The position numbers and the translations under genes were made by a program. Below are positions 1-9,665 of a stretch of DNA of 64,000 nt, piece after piece. Source of the DNA: Pseudomonas campi (lineage in GTDB: Bacteria > Pseudomonadota > Gammaproteobacteria > Pseudomonadales > Pseudomonadaceae). How positions within the stretch are numbered: position 1 is the stretch's first letter; each line of letters opens with the position of its first letter. The notes below the pieces were generated by a model. It had not been told where the DNA came from. It ran no database searches and saw nothing but the letters and a program-made list of their open reading frames with translations. The stretch covers positions 1,798,001 through 1,862,000 of the forward strand of contig NZ_CP053697.2 in the NCBI RefSeq assembly GCF_013200955.2. Direction: 5' to 3'.

Positions 1-258
1 GGCATGATCGCGGCAGTGGAAACCCCACTTGGCCACCCCGGCCTGGCGCGCGGCTTCGGCGCGGCGCAGGCGTTCGCTGCGGCCGATCCAGCGCGGCAGC
101 AAGACGCCCAGGTAGACCAGCACGCCACAGGCCAGCAGCAGGGGGATCAGCTGCGGCGCCAGCCACCAGGCCAGGGCCAGCAACAACAGGCCGATGGCGC
201 TGACCAGCAGGTTGCCGAAGTTGCGCACGAGGGAGCGCGTGAGGGGACGGTACTGCAT
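1..258 (-). CDS. Partial membrane protein, N-terminal part
   Basis: This is an open reading frame on the minus strand that runs off the left edge, so only the first 86 residues are seen. It begins with ATG at 258 and starts MQYRPLTRSLVRNFGNL. Two hydrophobic stretches follow (about residues 17-35 and 38-55), then a basic segment rich in Arg and Ala. It therefore looks like an inner-membrane protein with a short N-terminal cytoplasmic tail and a helical hairpin, followed by a soluble part outside the window. I do not recognise the family. It is divergent from gdhB across a 341-bp gap. Confidence 0.6.
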   Translation of the reverse strand, partial: MQYRPLTRSLVRNFGNLLVSAIGLLLLALAWWLAPQLIPLLLACGVLVYLGVLLPRWIGRSERLRRAEAARQAGVAKWGFHCRDHA

Positions 259-599
259 GGTTTCCCTACCAGACTGCGAGGAAGCCGGCACCTTAGCAGC
301 TCAGTTGTGACGCGTGTAGGCGCGCGTTGTGCTGGTTCAGCTGATTAGTCAAAAGCTTCGCGAGCAGAGCTCGCTCCTACAAAGGCCAGCCTTGGCCTGC
401 ATGGCGATGAACGAATATGTCGCAGGGCTGCAAGCGTGGTTTCACACGCACTCGCTAAGCTTGCCGTGACCTATGGGTCGCTGTGCGCACTGCTGAGTTT
501 CCATCATGGCCTAGACTTGCCTGGAGCCGGCGGTGCAGCTCTCCTGCCTGGAAGCACGCGCGGCGCCTCCACGAATAACAAGTCCAGCGGAGCATCACC
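259..599. other. Intergenic region between divergent membrane gene and gdhB
   Basis: These 341 bases hold no convincing gene. They include one short REP-like palindrome at 355-383 and must contain the promoters of the two divergent genes, but I see no clear -35/-10 pair. The gdhB Shine-Dalgarno (GGAG at 589-592) is at the right edge. Confidence 0.5.
355..383. repeat. REP-like palindrome
   Basis: A short imperfect palindrome with the core GCGAGCAGAGCTCGCTCCTAC. Sequences of this form (GCGAGC...GCTCGCTCCTACA) are a familiar class of repetitive extragenic palindromes in Pseudomonas. Only this one copy of the type was noticed in the window. Confidence 0.6.
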
Positions 600-3500
600 A
601 TGGCGTTTTTCACTGCGGCCAGCAAAGCCGACTTCCAGCACCAACTGCAAGCGGCCCTGGCCCAGCACGTCAGCGATCAGGCGTTGCCACAAGTGGCGCT
701 GTTCGCCGAGCAATTCTTCGGCATCGTCGCCCTCGACGAACTCACCCAACGCCGCCTCGGCGATCTGGCCGGCTGCACTCTGTCGTCCTGGCGCCTGCTT
801 GAGCGCTTCGACGCGGCCAAGCCGCTGGTGCGGGTGTACAACCCGGATTACGAGAAACACGGCTGGCAGTCCACCCACACCGCGGTGGAAGTGCTGCACG
901 TCGATCTGCCCTTTCTGGTCGACTCGGTACGGATGGAACTGAACCGCCGCGGCTACAGCATTCATACCCTGCAGAACAGCGTGTTCAGCGTGCGCCGTGA
1001 GAAGAACGGCGTACTGCAGGAACTGCTCGCCAAGGGCAGCAGTGCCAAGGGCGTGCAGCAAGAAGCGCTGATGTACCTGGAAATCGACCGCTGCGCCAAT
1101 GTTGGCGAGCTGCGCACCCTGGAAAAGGCCCTGCAGGAAGTGCTGGAAGAAGTGCGCCTGGCCGTGGCCGATTTTGCGCCGATGAAGGCCCGTGCCGAAG
1201 AACTGCTGGCCTGGCTGGACAAGGCCAAGCTCAAGGTCGACGGCGCCGAGCTGGCCGAGATCAAGGTGTTCCTCGGCTGGCTGCTGGATAACCACTTCAC
1301 CTTCCTCGGCTACGAAGAATTCACCGTGGCCGAAGAGAAGGATGGCGGCCATCTGCTGTATGACGAAAAATCCCTGCTCGGCTTGTCGCGCGGCCTGCGC
1401 AAGGGCCTGAAGAAGGACGAGTTGCATATCGAGAAGGAGGCCGTGGAGTACCTGCGCGAGCCGCGTCTGCTGTCCTTCGCCAAGGCCGCTACGCCGAGCC
1501 GCGTGCATCGCCCGGCTTATCCGGACTTCGTCTCGATCCGCGAGCTGGATGCCAAGGGCAAGGTGATCAAGGAATGCCGCTTCATGGGCCTGTACACCTC
1601 GTCGGTGTACGCCGAAAGCGTCAGCCGCATTCCTTATATCCGCCACAAGGTGGCGGAAATCTCCGAACGTTCCGGTTTCGACCGCAAGGCGCACCTGGGC
1701 AAGGAGCTGGAGCAGGTTCTGGAAGTGCTGCCGCGCGACGACCTGTTCCAGACCCCGGTCGATGAGCTGTTCAACACCGCCATCGCCATCGTGCAGATCC
1801 AGGAACGCAACAAGCTGCGCCTGTTCATTCGCCGCGACCCCTACGGTCGTTTCGCCTACTGCCTGGCCTATGTGCCGCGCGACGTGTACTCCACCGAGAC
1901 GCGGGTGAAGATCCAGCAGATCCTCATGGAGCGCCTGGGCGCCAGTGACTGCGAGTTCTGGACCTACTTCTCCGAGTCGGTACTGGCGCGGGTGCAGTTC
2001 ATCCTCAAGGTCGACCCGAAGAACCGCGTGCAGATCGACCCGGTACGCCTGGAGAAGGAAGTCATCCAGGCCTGCCGTTCGTGGAAGGACGACTACGCCA
2101 GTCTGGTCGTGGAAAGCTTTGGCGAGGCCCAGGGCACTCAGGTGCTGGCGGATTTCCCGAAAGGCTTCCCGGCCGGCTATTGCGAGCGCTTCGCCCCGCA
2201 TTCGGCGGTGGTCGACATGCAGCACCTGCTCAGCCTGTCCGAAGAGCGCCCGCTGGTGATGAGCTTCTACCAGCCGCTGGCCCAGGGCGAGCAGGAGCTG
2301 CACTGCAAGCTGTACCACGCCGACACGCCGCTGCCGCTGTCGGACGTCTTGCCGATTCTGGAAAACCTCGGCCTGCGCGTGCTCGGCGAGTTCCCCTACA
2401 AGCTGCGCCGCGCCGATGGCCGCGAGTTCTGGATTCACGACTTCGCCTTCACCAGTGCCGAGGGTACGGCGGTCGATATCCAGCAGCTCAATGACACCCT
2501 GCAGGACGCCTTCGTGCAGATCGTCGGTGGCGCGGCGGAGAACGACGGCTTCAACCGCCTGGTGCTGACCGCCTCCATGCCCTGGCGCGACGTGGCGCTG
2601 CTGCGCGCCTATGCGCGCTACCTCAAGCAGATCCGCCTGGGCTTCGACCTGAGCTACATTGCCGCCACGCTGGTCAACCACGCGGATATCGCCAAGGAGC
2701 TGGTGCGCCTGTTCAAGACGCGCTTCTACCTGGCGCGCAAACTGGTCGGCGAAGACCTGGAAGACAAGCAGCAGAAGCTCGAGCAGGCCATTCTCGCCGC
2801 CCTCGACAATGTCGCGGTGCTCAACGAAGACCGCATCCTGCGGCGCTACCTGGACCTGATCAAGGCCACCCTGCGCACCAACTTCTACCAGCCGGACGCC
2901 GATGGTCAGCCGAAGCATTACTTCAGCTTCAAGCTCAGCCCGCGGCTGATTCCGGACATCCCGCGGCCGGTGCCGAAGTTCGAGATCTTCGTCTACTGCC
3001 CACGTGTCGAAGGTGTGCACCTACGCTTCGGCGACGTGGCCCGTGGCGGCCTGCGCTGGTCCGACCGTGAGGAGGATTTCCGCACCGAAGTGCTGGGCCT
3101 GGTCAAGGCGCAGCAGGTGAAGAACGCGGTGATCGTGCCGATGGGCGCCAAGGGCGGTTTCATCCCGCGCAAGATGCCGGTGGGCGCCAACCGCGACGAG
3201 GTGCTGGCCGAGGGCATTGCCTGCTACCGCATCTTCATCAGCGGCCTGCTGGACATCACCGACAACCTCAAGGACGGCGCCGTGGTGCCGCCGCAGAACG
3301 TGGTGCGCCACGATAACGACGACCCCTACCTGGTAGTGGCGGCGGACAAGGGCACCGCGACCTTCTCCGACATCGCCAACGGCATCGCCATCGACTACGG
3401 CTTCTGGCTGGGCGACGCCTTCGCCTCCGGCGGCTCGGCTGGCTACGACCACAAGGGCATGGGCATCACCGCCAAGGGCGGCTGGGTCTCGGTGCAGCGC

Positions 3501-5462
3501 CACTTCCGCGAGCGCGGCATCGACGTGCAAAAGGACAACGTCACCGTCATCGGTATCGGCGACATGGCCGGCGACGTGTTCGGCAACGGCCTGCTGCTGT
3601 CGGAGACGCTGCAGATGGTGGCGGCTTTCAACCATATGCACATCTTCATCGACCCTAATCCGGATGCCGCGAAGAGTTTCGTCGAGCGCCAGCGTCTGTT
3701 CGACCTGCCGCGCTCCAGTTGGGCCGACTACGACGCCAAGCTGATCTCCGAGGGCGGCGGAATCTTCCTGCGCAGTGCCAAAAGCATCGCTATCAGCCCG
3801 CAGATGAAGGCGCGCTTCGACATCAGCGCCGACAAGCTGGCGCCCACCGAGCTGCTCAATGCCTTGCTCAAGGCACCGGTCGACCTGCTGTGGAACGGCG
3901 GCATCGGCACCTACGTGAAGTCGAGCAAGGAAAGCCACGCCGACGTCGGCGACAAGGCCAACGACGGCCTGCGCGTCAACGGCAACGAGCTGCGCGCCAA
4001 GGTGGTGGGCGAGGGCGGCAACCTCGGCATGACCCAGCTCGGCCGCGTCGAGTACGGCCTGAGCGGCGGCGCCAGCAACACCGACTTCATCGACAACGCC
4101 GGCGGCGTGGACTGCTCCGACCACGAGGTCAATATCAAGATCCTGCTCGGCGAGATTGTCGGCGCCGGCGACATGACCGGCAAGCAGCGCAACAAGCTGC
4201 TGGCCGAGATGACCGATGCGGTGGGCAGCCTGGTGCTGGGCAACAACTACAAGCAGACCCAGGCCCTGTCGCTGGCCGAGCGCCGCGCCCGCGAACGCCT
4301 GCCCGAGTACAAACGCCTGATGGCGGCGCTGGAAGCGGCCGGCAAGCTGGACCGTGCCCTGGAGTTTCTGCCCAGCGACGACGAGCTCAACGAACGCGCT
4401 GCCAATGGCCAGGGCCTGACCCGGCCGGAGCTGTCGGTGCTGATCTCCTACAGCAAGATCGACCTCAAGGAAGCCCTGCTGAAATCCCTGGTGCCGGACG
4501 ACGACTATCTGGCTCGCGAGATGGAGACCGCCTTCCCGGCGCAGCTGAGCAAGAAGTTCGCCGAACCGATGCGCCGTCATCGCCTGAAGCGCGAGATCGT
4601 CAGCACGCAGATCGCCAACGACCTGGTCAACCACATGGGCATCACCTTCGTGCAGCGCCTGAAGGAGTCCACCGGCATGAGCGCGGCCAACGTCGCCGGC
4701 GCCTATGTCATCGTGCGTGACGTGTTCCGCCTGCCGCACTGGTGGAAGCAGATCGAGGCGCTGGACTACCAGGTGCCGGCCGAGCTGCAGCTGCAGTTGA
4801 TGGACGAGCTGATGCGCCTCGGCCGCCGGGCTACCCGCTGGTTCCTGCGCAGCCGCCGCAACGAGCTGGATGCGGCGCGCGATGTCGGCCACTTCGGCCC
4901 GCGCGTGGCCGAGCTGGCCGGGCGTCTGGACGAACTGCTGGAAGGCCCGGCCCGCGAGCAGTGGCTGGCGCGCTACCAGGGCTTCGTCGAAGCCGGTACG
5001 CCGGAGGAGCTGGCCCGCGTGGTCGCCGGTACCAGTCATCTGTATACCCTGCTGCCGATCATCGAAGCGGCGGATGTCACCGGCAAGCCGGCCTCGGAAG
5101 TGGCCACCGCCTACTTCGCCGTGGGCGGGGCGCTGGAGTTGTCCTGGTACCTGCAGCAGATCACCAGCCTGCCGGTGGAGAACAACTGGCAGGCCCTGGC
5201 CCGCGAGGCGTTCCGCGACGACCTGGACTGGCAGCAACGCGCCATCACCATCGCCGTGCTGCAGATGGCCGACGGCCCGGTTGATGTGGAAGAGCGCGTA
5301 GGCTTCTGGCTGGAACAGCACAAGGCACTGGTGCAGCGCTGGCTGGCGATGCTCGCTGAACTGCGGGCGGCCACCGGCACCGACTACGCCATGTATGCGG
5401 TGGCCAACCGCGAGCTGATGGATCTGGCGCGTAGCGATCAGCAGGCGGTCAGCATTGCCTGA
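600..5462 (+). CDS. gdhB: NAD-specific glutamate dehydrogenase (180-kDa class)
   Basis: Catalyses NAD-dependent oxidative deamination of glutamate to 2-oxoglutarate and ammonia, feeding amino-acid (notably arginine) catabolism into the TCA cycle; cytosolic. The 1620-residue length matches the large L_180 GDH class of P. aeruginosa GdhB. The catalytic dehydrogenase core lies about residues 790-1260. It has the substrate-binding run GGLRWSDREEDFRTEV, the catalytic-lysine motif PMGAKGGF (K851) and a nucleotide-binding region after it. The long N-terminal and C-terminal extensions are typical of the class and are linked to allosteric control by arginine. The ATG at 600 has GGAG seven bases upstream. 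It appears monocistronic; a glutamine amidotransferase follows after 140 bp. Confidence 0.95.
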   Translation: MAFFTAASKADFQHQLQAALAQHVSDQALPQVALFAEQFFGIVALDELTQRRLGDLAGCTLSSWRLLERFDAAKPLVRVYNPDYEKHGWQSTHTAVEVLHVDLPFLVDSVRMELNRRGYSIHTLQNSVFSVRREKNGVLQELLAKGSSAKGVQQEALMYLEIDRCANVGELRTLEKALQEVLEEVRLAVADFAPMKARAEELLAWLDKAKLKVDGAELAEIKVFLGWLLDNHFTFLGYEEFTVAEEKDGGHLLYDEKSLLGLSRGLRKGLKKDELHIEKEAVEYLREPRLLSFAKAATPSRVHRPAYPDFVSIRELDAKGKVIKECRFMGLYTSSVYAESVSRIPYIRHKVAEISERSGFDRKAHLGKELEQVLEVLPRDDLFQTPVDELFNTAIAIVQIQERNKLRLFIRRDPYGRFAYCLAYVPRDVYSTETRVKIQQILMERLGASDCEFWTYFSESVLARVQFILKVDPKNRVQIDPVRLEKEVIQACRSWKDDYASLVVESFGEAQGTQVLADFPKGFPAGYCERFAPHSAVVDMQHLLSLSEERPLVMSFYQPLAQGEQELHCKLYHADTPLPLSDVLPILENLGLRVLGEFPYKLRRADGREFWIHDFAFTSAEGTAVDIQQLNDTLQDAFVQIVGGAAENDGFNRLVLTASMPWRDVALLRAYARYLKQIRLGFDLSYIAATLVNHADIAKELVRLFKTRFYLARKLVGEDLEDKQQKLEQAILAALDNVAVLNEDRILRRYLDLIKATLRTNFYQPDADGQPKHYFSFKLSPRLIPDIPRPVPKFEIFVYCPRVEGVHLRFGDVARGGLRWSDREEDFRTEVLGLVKAQQVKNAVIVPMGAKGGFIPRKMPVGANRDEVLAEGIACYRIFISGLLDITDNLKDGAVVPPQNVVRHDNDDPYLVVAADKGTATFSDIANGIAIDYGFWLGDAFASGGSAGYDHKGMGITAKGGWVSVQRHFRERGIDVQKDNVTVIGIGDMAGDVFGNGLLLSETLQMVAAFNHMHIFIDPNPDAAKSFVERQRLFDLPRSSWADYDAKLISEGGGIFLRSAKSIAISPQMKARFDISADKLAPTELLNALLKAPVDLLWNGGIGTYVKSSKESHADVGDKANDGLRVNGNELRAKVVGEGGNLGMTQLGRVEYGLSGGASNTDFIDNAGGVDCSDHEVNIKILLGEIVGAGDMTGKQRNKLLAEMTDAVGSLVLGNNYKQTQALSLAERRARERLPEYKRLMAALEAAGKLDRALEFLPSDDELNERAANGQGLTRPELSVLISYSKIDLKEALLKSLVPDDDYLAREMETAFPAQLSKKFAEPMRRHRLKREIVSTQIANDLVNHMGITFVQRLKESTGMSAANVAGAYVIVRDVFRLPHWWKQIEALDYQVPAELQLQLMDELMRLGRRATRWFLRSRRNELDAARDVGHFGPRVAELAGRLDELLEGPAREQWLARYQGFVEAGTPEELARVVAGTSHLYTLLPIIEAADVTGKPASEVATAYFAVGGALELSWYLQQITSLPVENNWQALAREAFRDDLDWQQRAITIAVLQMADGPVDVEERVGFWLEQHKALVQRWLAMLAELRAATGTDYAMYAVANRELMDLARSDQQAVSIA

Positions 5463-5602
5463 TGCTGCAGGTTTGTCCGTGCCGGCACTGGCCGGTCACG
5501 GACGACTCGGTTAGCCTCCGTAAAAAAGTTCGCAGAATCGCCGCAGAGTTCCGTGTTTCGGCACGGGGCTTGCCTTTTCCAGCGGACACCGGAGAAGTAG
5601 TC

Positions 5603-6340
5603 ATGACCGACATTCTAATTCTAACGCACGTCGATTATTGTCCTCCGGGCCACCTGGCAGCAGTGCTGGAGGCCCATCAGCTCGACTACACCGTGGTGCG
5701 CAGCGACCTCGGTGAACTCGACGGCTACGACCTTGACCGCCCGCATGCCGTGGCGGTGATGGGCGGGCCGATGAGCGTCAACGACGATCTGCCCTGGATC
5801 GGTGCAGAAGTTGCCGCTTTGCAGCACATCATCCAGCGCGATATTCCCCTGATCGGCCACTGTCTGGGTGGGCAGATGATTGCCCGTGCCCTCGGCGCGC
5901 CGGTGCATCGCATGCCCTATACCGAAGTCGGCTGGCAACCGCTGGTACGCCGCGACAAGGCCAGCCCCAATCCCTGGCTGACCCATCTGCCGAGCGAGTT
6001 CCCGGTCTATCAGTGGCACAGCGACACCTTCGGACTGCCGGCCGGTGCCGAGTGGCTGCTCTCCAGCCCCTGGTGCCCGAACCAGGCTTTCGCCTGGGGT
6101 GACAAGGTGCTGGCCCTGCAGGGTCACCCGGAAATGACCGAGGCGCTGGTAACCGACTGGTTGCGTGACTGGGCGCACCTGCTCGACGAAACCCAGGCCA
6201 GCCAGCAGGGCCTGCGGCAGATGCTGGTCGACCTGCCGGCACGGGTGGCGGCGCTCAATCGGGTGGCGGAGGGCTTCTATCGGCACTGGCTGCAACTGGC
6301 GTTCGGCGACTTGCGCCAACCGGCGTGCCCGGCGGCCTAG
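5603..6340 (+). CDS. Class-1 glutamine amidotransferase (GuaA N-domain-like)
   Basis: A free-standing class-1 glutamine amidotransferase domain of 245 residues, of the GMP-synthase-like COG0518 type, which hydrolyses glutamine to deliver ammonia to an unknown acceptor. The triad is visible: Cys87 in GHCLGGQ, His175 and Glu177 in GHPEM. No synthetase domain is fused. The start at 5603 is preferred over the in-frame ATG at 5462, which overlaps the gdhB stop, because GGAGAAG precedes 5603 and the protein begins with the expected beta-strand (ILILTHVD). Proteins of this family include gamma-glutamyl-polyamine or glutathione-type hydrolases, but the substrate cannot be told here. Its position 140 bp after gdhB suggests but does not prove a link to glutamate/glutamine metabolism. 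Confidence 0.85.
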   Translation: MTDILILTHVDYCPPGHLAAVLEAHQLDYTVVRSDLGELDGYDLDRPHAVAVMGGPMSVNDDLPWIGAEVAALQHIIQRDIPLIGHCLGGQMIARALGAPVHRMPYTEVGWQPLVRRDKASPNPWLTHLPSEFPVYQWHSDTFGLPAGAEWLLSSPWCPNQAFAWGDKVLALQGHPEMTEALVTDWLRDWAHLLDETQASQQGLRQMLVDLPARVAALNRVAEGFYRHWLQLAFGDLRQPACPAA

Positions 6341-6360
6341 TTTCGCTGAGTACGGCCCAA

Positions 6361-6532
6361 GGTGGATAAGCAAAGCGTTATCCACCCTACAGAGCTGAAA
6401 CAATGCGGGTAATACCGTGCACTTAAGCGCTTTGCTCCCCTCTCCCGTTCACGGGAGAGGGGCCGGGGGAGAGGGGGCAGGCCACTCGTAGTTCGTAGGG
6501 CGGGTGAAACCCGCGGGTTTCACCCGCCCTAC
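6361..6532. repeat. Cluster of three different palindromic repeats
   Basis: Three unrelated perfect inverted repeats lie within 172 bp. The first has GGTGGATAA at 6361-6369 pairing with 6378-6386. The second has CCCCTCTCCCGT at 6437-6448 pairing with 6451-6462, followed by a degenerate repeat of the right arm. The third has GTAGGGCGGGTGAAACCC at 6495-6512 pairing with 6515-6532. A further GTAGGGTGGATGGCC fragment starts near 6551. They resemble the GTAGGG(T/C)GG... repeats common between pseudomonad genes. No coding potential is seen. Confidence 0.7.
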
Positions 6533-6642
6533 AGTGCTGGCAGGTTCGCGTAGGGTGGATGGCCACCCCGTGGAAAACTGCGAAGCAGTTTCCTCCGCCG
6601 GGCATCACCTACTGGGCATGCAGGTTCTGGTCTAAACAAAAA

Positions 6643-6666
6643 CGCCCCGCTCAGTGCGGGGCGTTT
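6643..6666. terminator. Bidirectional intrinsic terminator
   Basis: A perfect 8-bp GC stem (CGCCCCGC at 6643-6650 with 6656-6663) is flanked by A-tract and T-tract. It lies just downstream of the SPFH gene on the minus strand and can also stop transcripts coming from the left. Confidence 0.85.
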
Positions 6667-6683
6667 TCAGTTCTGCCTGAAGC

Positions 6684-8036
6684 TTATTCCTTGACCTTCA
6701 TGTCCAGCGACAGGTCGCGGGCGGCCTTGGTGGCGAGGATGCCCATCAGCTGGCCGATCTCGTCCTGGCGGCTGGCGCTGGCGCCAGTGCCCGAGCCACC
6801 CATCATCACACCGGGTACCGGCGCTTGTGCGGCGGCTTCGGCCCAGACCTTGTTGATCGAGATCAGCGCCTCCAGTTTCGGTTGCAGGGCGCCGTCCGCC
6901 TCGATTACCGCTTTGCGTGCATAGGCTTCGGCATCGGCGGTGATCTTGGTGGCGTCGGCGGTGATCGCTGCCTTGTCGCGCAGCAGTTCGGCGGTCTGCT
7001 TCTCGATCTCGGCGCGGCCTTTTTCGCGCTCGGCGTTGATCCGCGCTAGCTGCTTCTCGGTCTCGGCCTGGGTGGTGCGCTCGATCTGGTCGCGCAGGGT
7101 TTCCTGGCGGCGGGCTTCCACTTCCTTCTCACCGCGGGCGGTGACCAGCAGCTTCTCTTCTTCTTCTTTCAGGCGGTTCTGCCGGGCCACGGCCAGCTCG
7201 GCCAGGGCCTGCTGAACCTTGACCATGCGCTGCTTGTACTGCGGGTTGGGGTCGACGTTGGTGATCCGCGCCTCGACCACTTCCACGCCGTATTTGCGGA
7301 ACTGCTGCTGCTTGCGTACCGGGATGCCCTTGTTGTCCATGACCTTCTCGGTCACGAACTGGCTGGCATTGTTGTCGCCGAAGCTGCCCTGTTCGGTGCC
7401 GGCCTGGAGGATCGCGGTCTGGCTCGGCTGGTGGCCGCGCGGGCCACGCACTTCCTTGCGCTTGATCAGGTACAGGCCGTCGTTGAGCTGGTTCTCGAAC
7501 TCGGCGGCAAACTCGCTGCGCGCGCCGGCGTAGAAATCGTCGGCGCTCATCAGCGAGGCGGTGGCCTGCAGGGTTTCCTTGATCGCCGGAACCAGGGCGG
7601 TCTTGATGAAGTTTTCCGGGTTGCGGTACTCCTGGGCGATCTTCAGGAACTGCTCGCCAGCCGGCAGGCGGAAGCGCGCCGAGGATTCGACCTTGGCGTC
7701 GACGTTGCCGAGAAACACGATGGGGAAGGCTTCGATGGTGGCGCCGAGCGAGTCGTTGTCGCTGCTGTCGTCGATGGCCAGGGCCTCGGTGAGTACCGAT
7801 TGCACGCTGAGGGCCTTCTTCCACGCGGTGGCGCGGCCGAACCACTTGGTGGCGTAGCCGACGTCATCGACCACTTTCTCTTCGCCGAAGATGGTCCGCA
7901 CATGGGTGGCGAAACCGGCCTCGTTATAGAAGAACACCCCGTTGAAGGTGACGAAGCCGATGGCGGCGACCAGTACGGGCACGCCGACGTACTTGATGAG
8001 GGAGAGTTTTGCTGAGGCTCCGTTGGAGATTTCCAT
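6684..8036 (-). CDS. SPFH/band-7 domain membrane protein
   Basis: A 450-residue prohibitin/flotillin-superfamily protein. It has one N-terminal membrane span (about residues 14-33), an SPFH domain (about 35-240), and then a long charged coiled coil rich in Glu, Arg and Ala (about 265-400) with repeats such as AEAYARKAVIEADG. Such proteins form ring or cage oligomers on the membrane and often scaffold or restrain membrane proteases or channels. No NfeD-type partner or FtsH/HflKC gene is adjacent, so the client is unknown. A terminator follows the gene at 6643-6666, and the upstream gap holds a 142-bp palindromic element. The family assignment is sure, the function is not. Confidence 0.8.
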   Translation of the reverse strand: MEISNGASAKLSLIKYVGVPVLVAAIGFVTFNGVFFYNEAGFATHVRTIFGEEKVVDDVGYATKWFGRATAWKKALSVQSVLTEALAIDDSSDNDSLGATIEAFPIVFLGNVDAKVESSARFRLPAGEQFLKIAQEYRNPENFIKTALVPAIKETLQATASLMSADDFYAGARSEFAAEFENQLNDGLYLIKRKEVRGPRGHQPSQTAILQAGTEQGSFGDNNASQFVTEKVMDNKGIPVRKQQQFRKYGVEVVEARITNVDPNPQYKQRMVKVQQALAELAVARQNRLKEEEEKLLVTARGEKEVEARRQETLRDQIERTTQAETEKQLARINAEREKGRAEIEKQTAELLRDKAAITADATKITADAEAYARKAVIEADGALQPKLEALISINKVWAEAAAQAPVPGVMMGGSGTGASASRQDEIGQLMGILATKAARDLSLDMKVKE

Positions 8037-8140
8037 GATCTGTCCTTGACTGCGGGAAGAGAACGCGAATGCTGCTGAGCCGTCGCGGGGGCGTCAAGTG
8101 GCGGCTGGCCAGTATGTGGCGTGCCTCGCGCAGATTGTTT

Positions 8141-8282
8141 AGAACCTGTTTACGATCTCCTGACTCGCGGCCAGACCGCGTTAAAAACGGCCTCGGAATG
8201 CTCATTTACAGTTCGTAAACTGCGCTTCCTCGGCCGTTTTTGCCTTGTCTGGCTCTAATTCAGAAGATCGTAAACAGGTTCT
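8141..8282. repeat. 142-bp palindromic element, copy A
   Basis: A long imperfect palindrome with perfect 18-bp ends: AGAACCTGTTTACGATCT at 8141-8158 and its complement at 8265-8282. It has an inner stem (AAAAACGGCC 8183-8192 with 8232-8241) and a central stem TTTAC/GTAAA at 8205-8219. It shares its layout and core (CTCGGAATGCTCATTTACA) with copies at 9666-9807 and 47790-48015. Its right end overlaps the first base of the lpxH stop codon. It has no ORF of note and fills most of the gap between the SPFH gene and lpxH. Confidence 0.85.
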
Positions 8283-9004
8283 CAGGCGAGCGGGAAGGGC
8301 GCTTGCTGGTAGCCGTTTTCGTCGATTTGCAAGGCCCAGCCCTGCTTGTCCCAGTCACCGAGGACGATGCGCCGGGCGGCCTGGCCAGCGACCTGCAGCT
8401 CATGCACCGCCGGGCGATGGGTGTGACCGTGGATCAGGGTGCGCACGCCGTACTCGGTCATGATCTGCGGCACTTCGGTCGGGGTCACGTCGACGATCTC
8501 GCTGGCTTTCATGGAGGTCTGCGCGCGGCTTTCGTTGCGCAGCTTGCGCGCCAGCTTGTGGCGGGTGGCGAGCGGCAGGTTGCGTAGGATGAACAGGCTA
8601 AGCGGGTTGCGCAGCCAGCGGCGCAGCTTCATATAGGCCAGGTCCTGGGTGCACAGGCTGTCACCGTGCATCAGCAGCACCGGCTCGCCATCGAAACGCA
8701 CCAGGCTTGGGTCTTTCAGCAGGGTACAGCCGGCTTCGCGGCAAAAGGCTTTGCCGATCAGGAAGTCGCGGTTGCCATGCATGAGGAAAATTTGCGTGCC
8801 GCTGTCACTCAGCTGGCGCAGGGCACGGGCGATCTCGTGCTGGAAGGGCGTCATGCCATCATCGCCGATCCATACCTCGAAGAAGTCACCGAGGATGTAC
8901 AGGGCTTCGGCCGCTCTGGCGCGGCCGGCGAGGAAATGCACAAACGCCCGGGTCAGGTCCGGGCGTTGCTCTTCCAGGTGCAGATCGGAGATCAGCAGGA
9001 TCAT
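8282..9004 (-). CDS. lpxH: UDP-2,3-diacylglucosamine diphosphatase
   Basis: Hydrolyses UDP-2,3-diacylglucosamine to lipid X and UMP in lipid A synthesis, at the inner face of the cytoplasmic membrane. The 240-residue protein shows the calcineurin-type metallophosphoesterase motifs: SDLHL (D7, H9), GDFFE (D40), HGNRD (N78, D80) and GHTHRP near residue 195. The length is normal for LpxH. It lies 4 bp downstream of ppiB on the same strand, so the two are probably one transcript. The 3' end touches palindromic element copy A, whose hairpin may shape the mRNA end. Confidence 0.95.
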   Translation of the reverse strand: MILLISDLHLEEQRPDLTRAFVHFLAGRARAAEALYILGDFFEVWIGDDGMTPFQHEIARALRQLSDSGTQIFLMHGNRDFLIGKAFCREAGCTLLKDPSLVRFDGEPVLLMHGDSLCTQDLAYMKLRRWLRNPLSLFILRNLPLATRHKLARKLRNESRAQTSMKASEIVDVTPTEVPQIMTEYGVRTLIHGHTHRPAVHELQVAGQAARRIVLGDWDKQGWALQIDENGYQQAPFPLA

Positions 9005-9008
9005 CGAC

Positions 9009-9503
9009 TTACTCGACGATTTCGGCTTTCTCGATGATCACGTCGTCTACCGGTACGTCCTGGTGGCCGGATTTCATGGTTGTGGCCACGCCCTTGATCT
9101 TGTTGACCACGTCCATGCCGTCGACCACTTCACCGAACACCGCGTAGCCCCAGCCCTGTACGGTCGGCGCGCTGTGGTTGAGGAAGCTGTTGTCGGCAAC
9201 GTTGATGAAGAACTGCGCGGAAGCCGAGTGCGGCTCCATGGTGCGGGCCATGGCCACGGTGCCGACCTTGTTGGCCACGCCGTTGTTGGCTTCGTTCTTG
9301 ATGGTGGCGCGGGTGGCTTTCTGCTTCATGCCCGGCTCGAAACCGCCGCCCTGGATCATGAAGTTGCTGATCACGCGGTGGAAAACGGTGCCGTCGTAAT
9401 GACCGCTCTTCACATATTCCTTGAAGTTGGCCACGGTTTCCGGGGCCTTGTCTTCGAAGAGTTCCAGGGTGATGACGCCGTGGTTGGTGTGCAGCTTGAT
9501 CAT
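9009..9503 (-). CDS. ppiB: Cyclophilin-type peptidyl-prolyl isomerase B
   Basis: A cytoplasmic cyclophilin that speeds cis-trans isomerisation of X-Pro bonds. The 164-residue protein has the family's [13 protein letters not shown] active-site segment, the SASAQFFIN motif and a C-terminal [13 protein letters not shown] start it at the ATG at 9503 (MIKLHTNHG) because homologues begin there; an upstream in-frame ATG at 9581 would add 26 residues that do not look like protein. There is no signal peptide, which fits PpiB rather than PpiA. It forms a short operon with lpxH, and is divergent from glnS. Confidence 0.95.
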   Translation of the reverse strand: MIKLHTNHGVITLELFEDKAPETVANFKEYVKSGHYDGTVFHRVISNFMIQGGGFEPGMKQKATRATIKNEANNGVANKVGTVAMARTMEPHSASAQFFINVADNSFLNHSAPTVQGWGYAVFGEVVDGMDVVNKIKGVATTMKSGHQDVPVDDVIIEKAEIVE

Positions 9504-9665
9504 GGGATTCACTCTTGAGTTACGGGCAAAACGGCCAGAATGGTGCGGCAGCGGAGCAGGCGGGGCCTGTTTTCGCGCCATAGGGTCACGCCCGGTCGCT
9601 TTGCGGCTGTCAGGGGGTTGACGGGTTGGGTATCATACGGGCTTTGTTTTGACCGGCCTACCCTG

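Noticed and set aside
504..5321. Long minus-strand frames (838 and 766 residues) opposite gdhB
   Set aside because: They are antisense shadows caused by high GC and biased codon use; the plus strand encodes a complete, conserved GDH.
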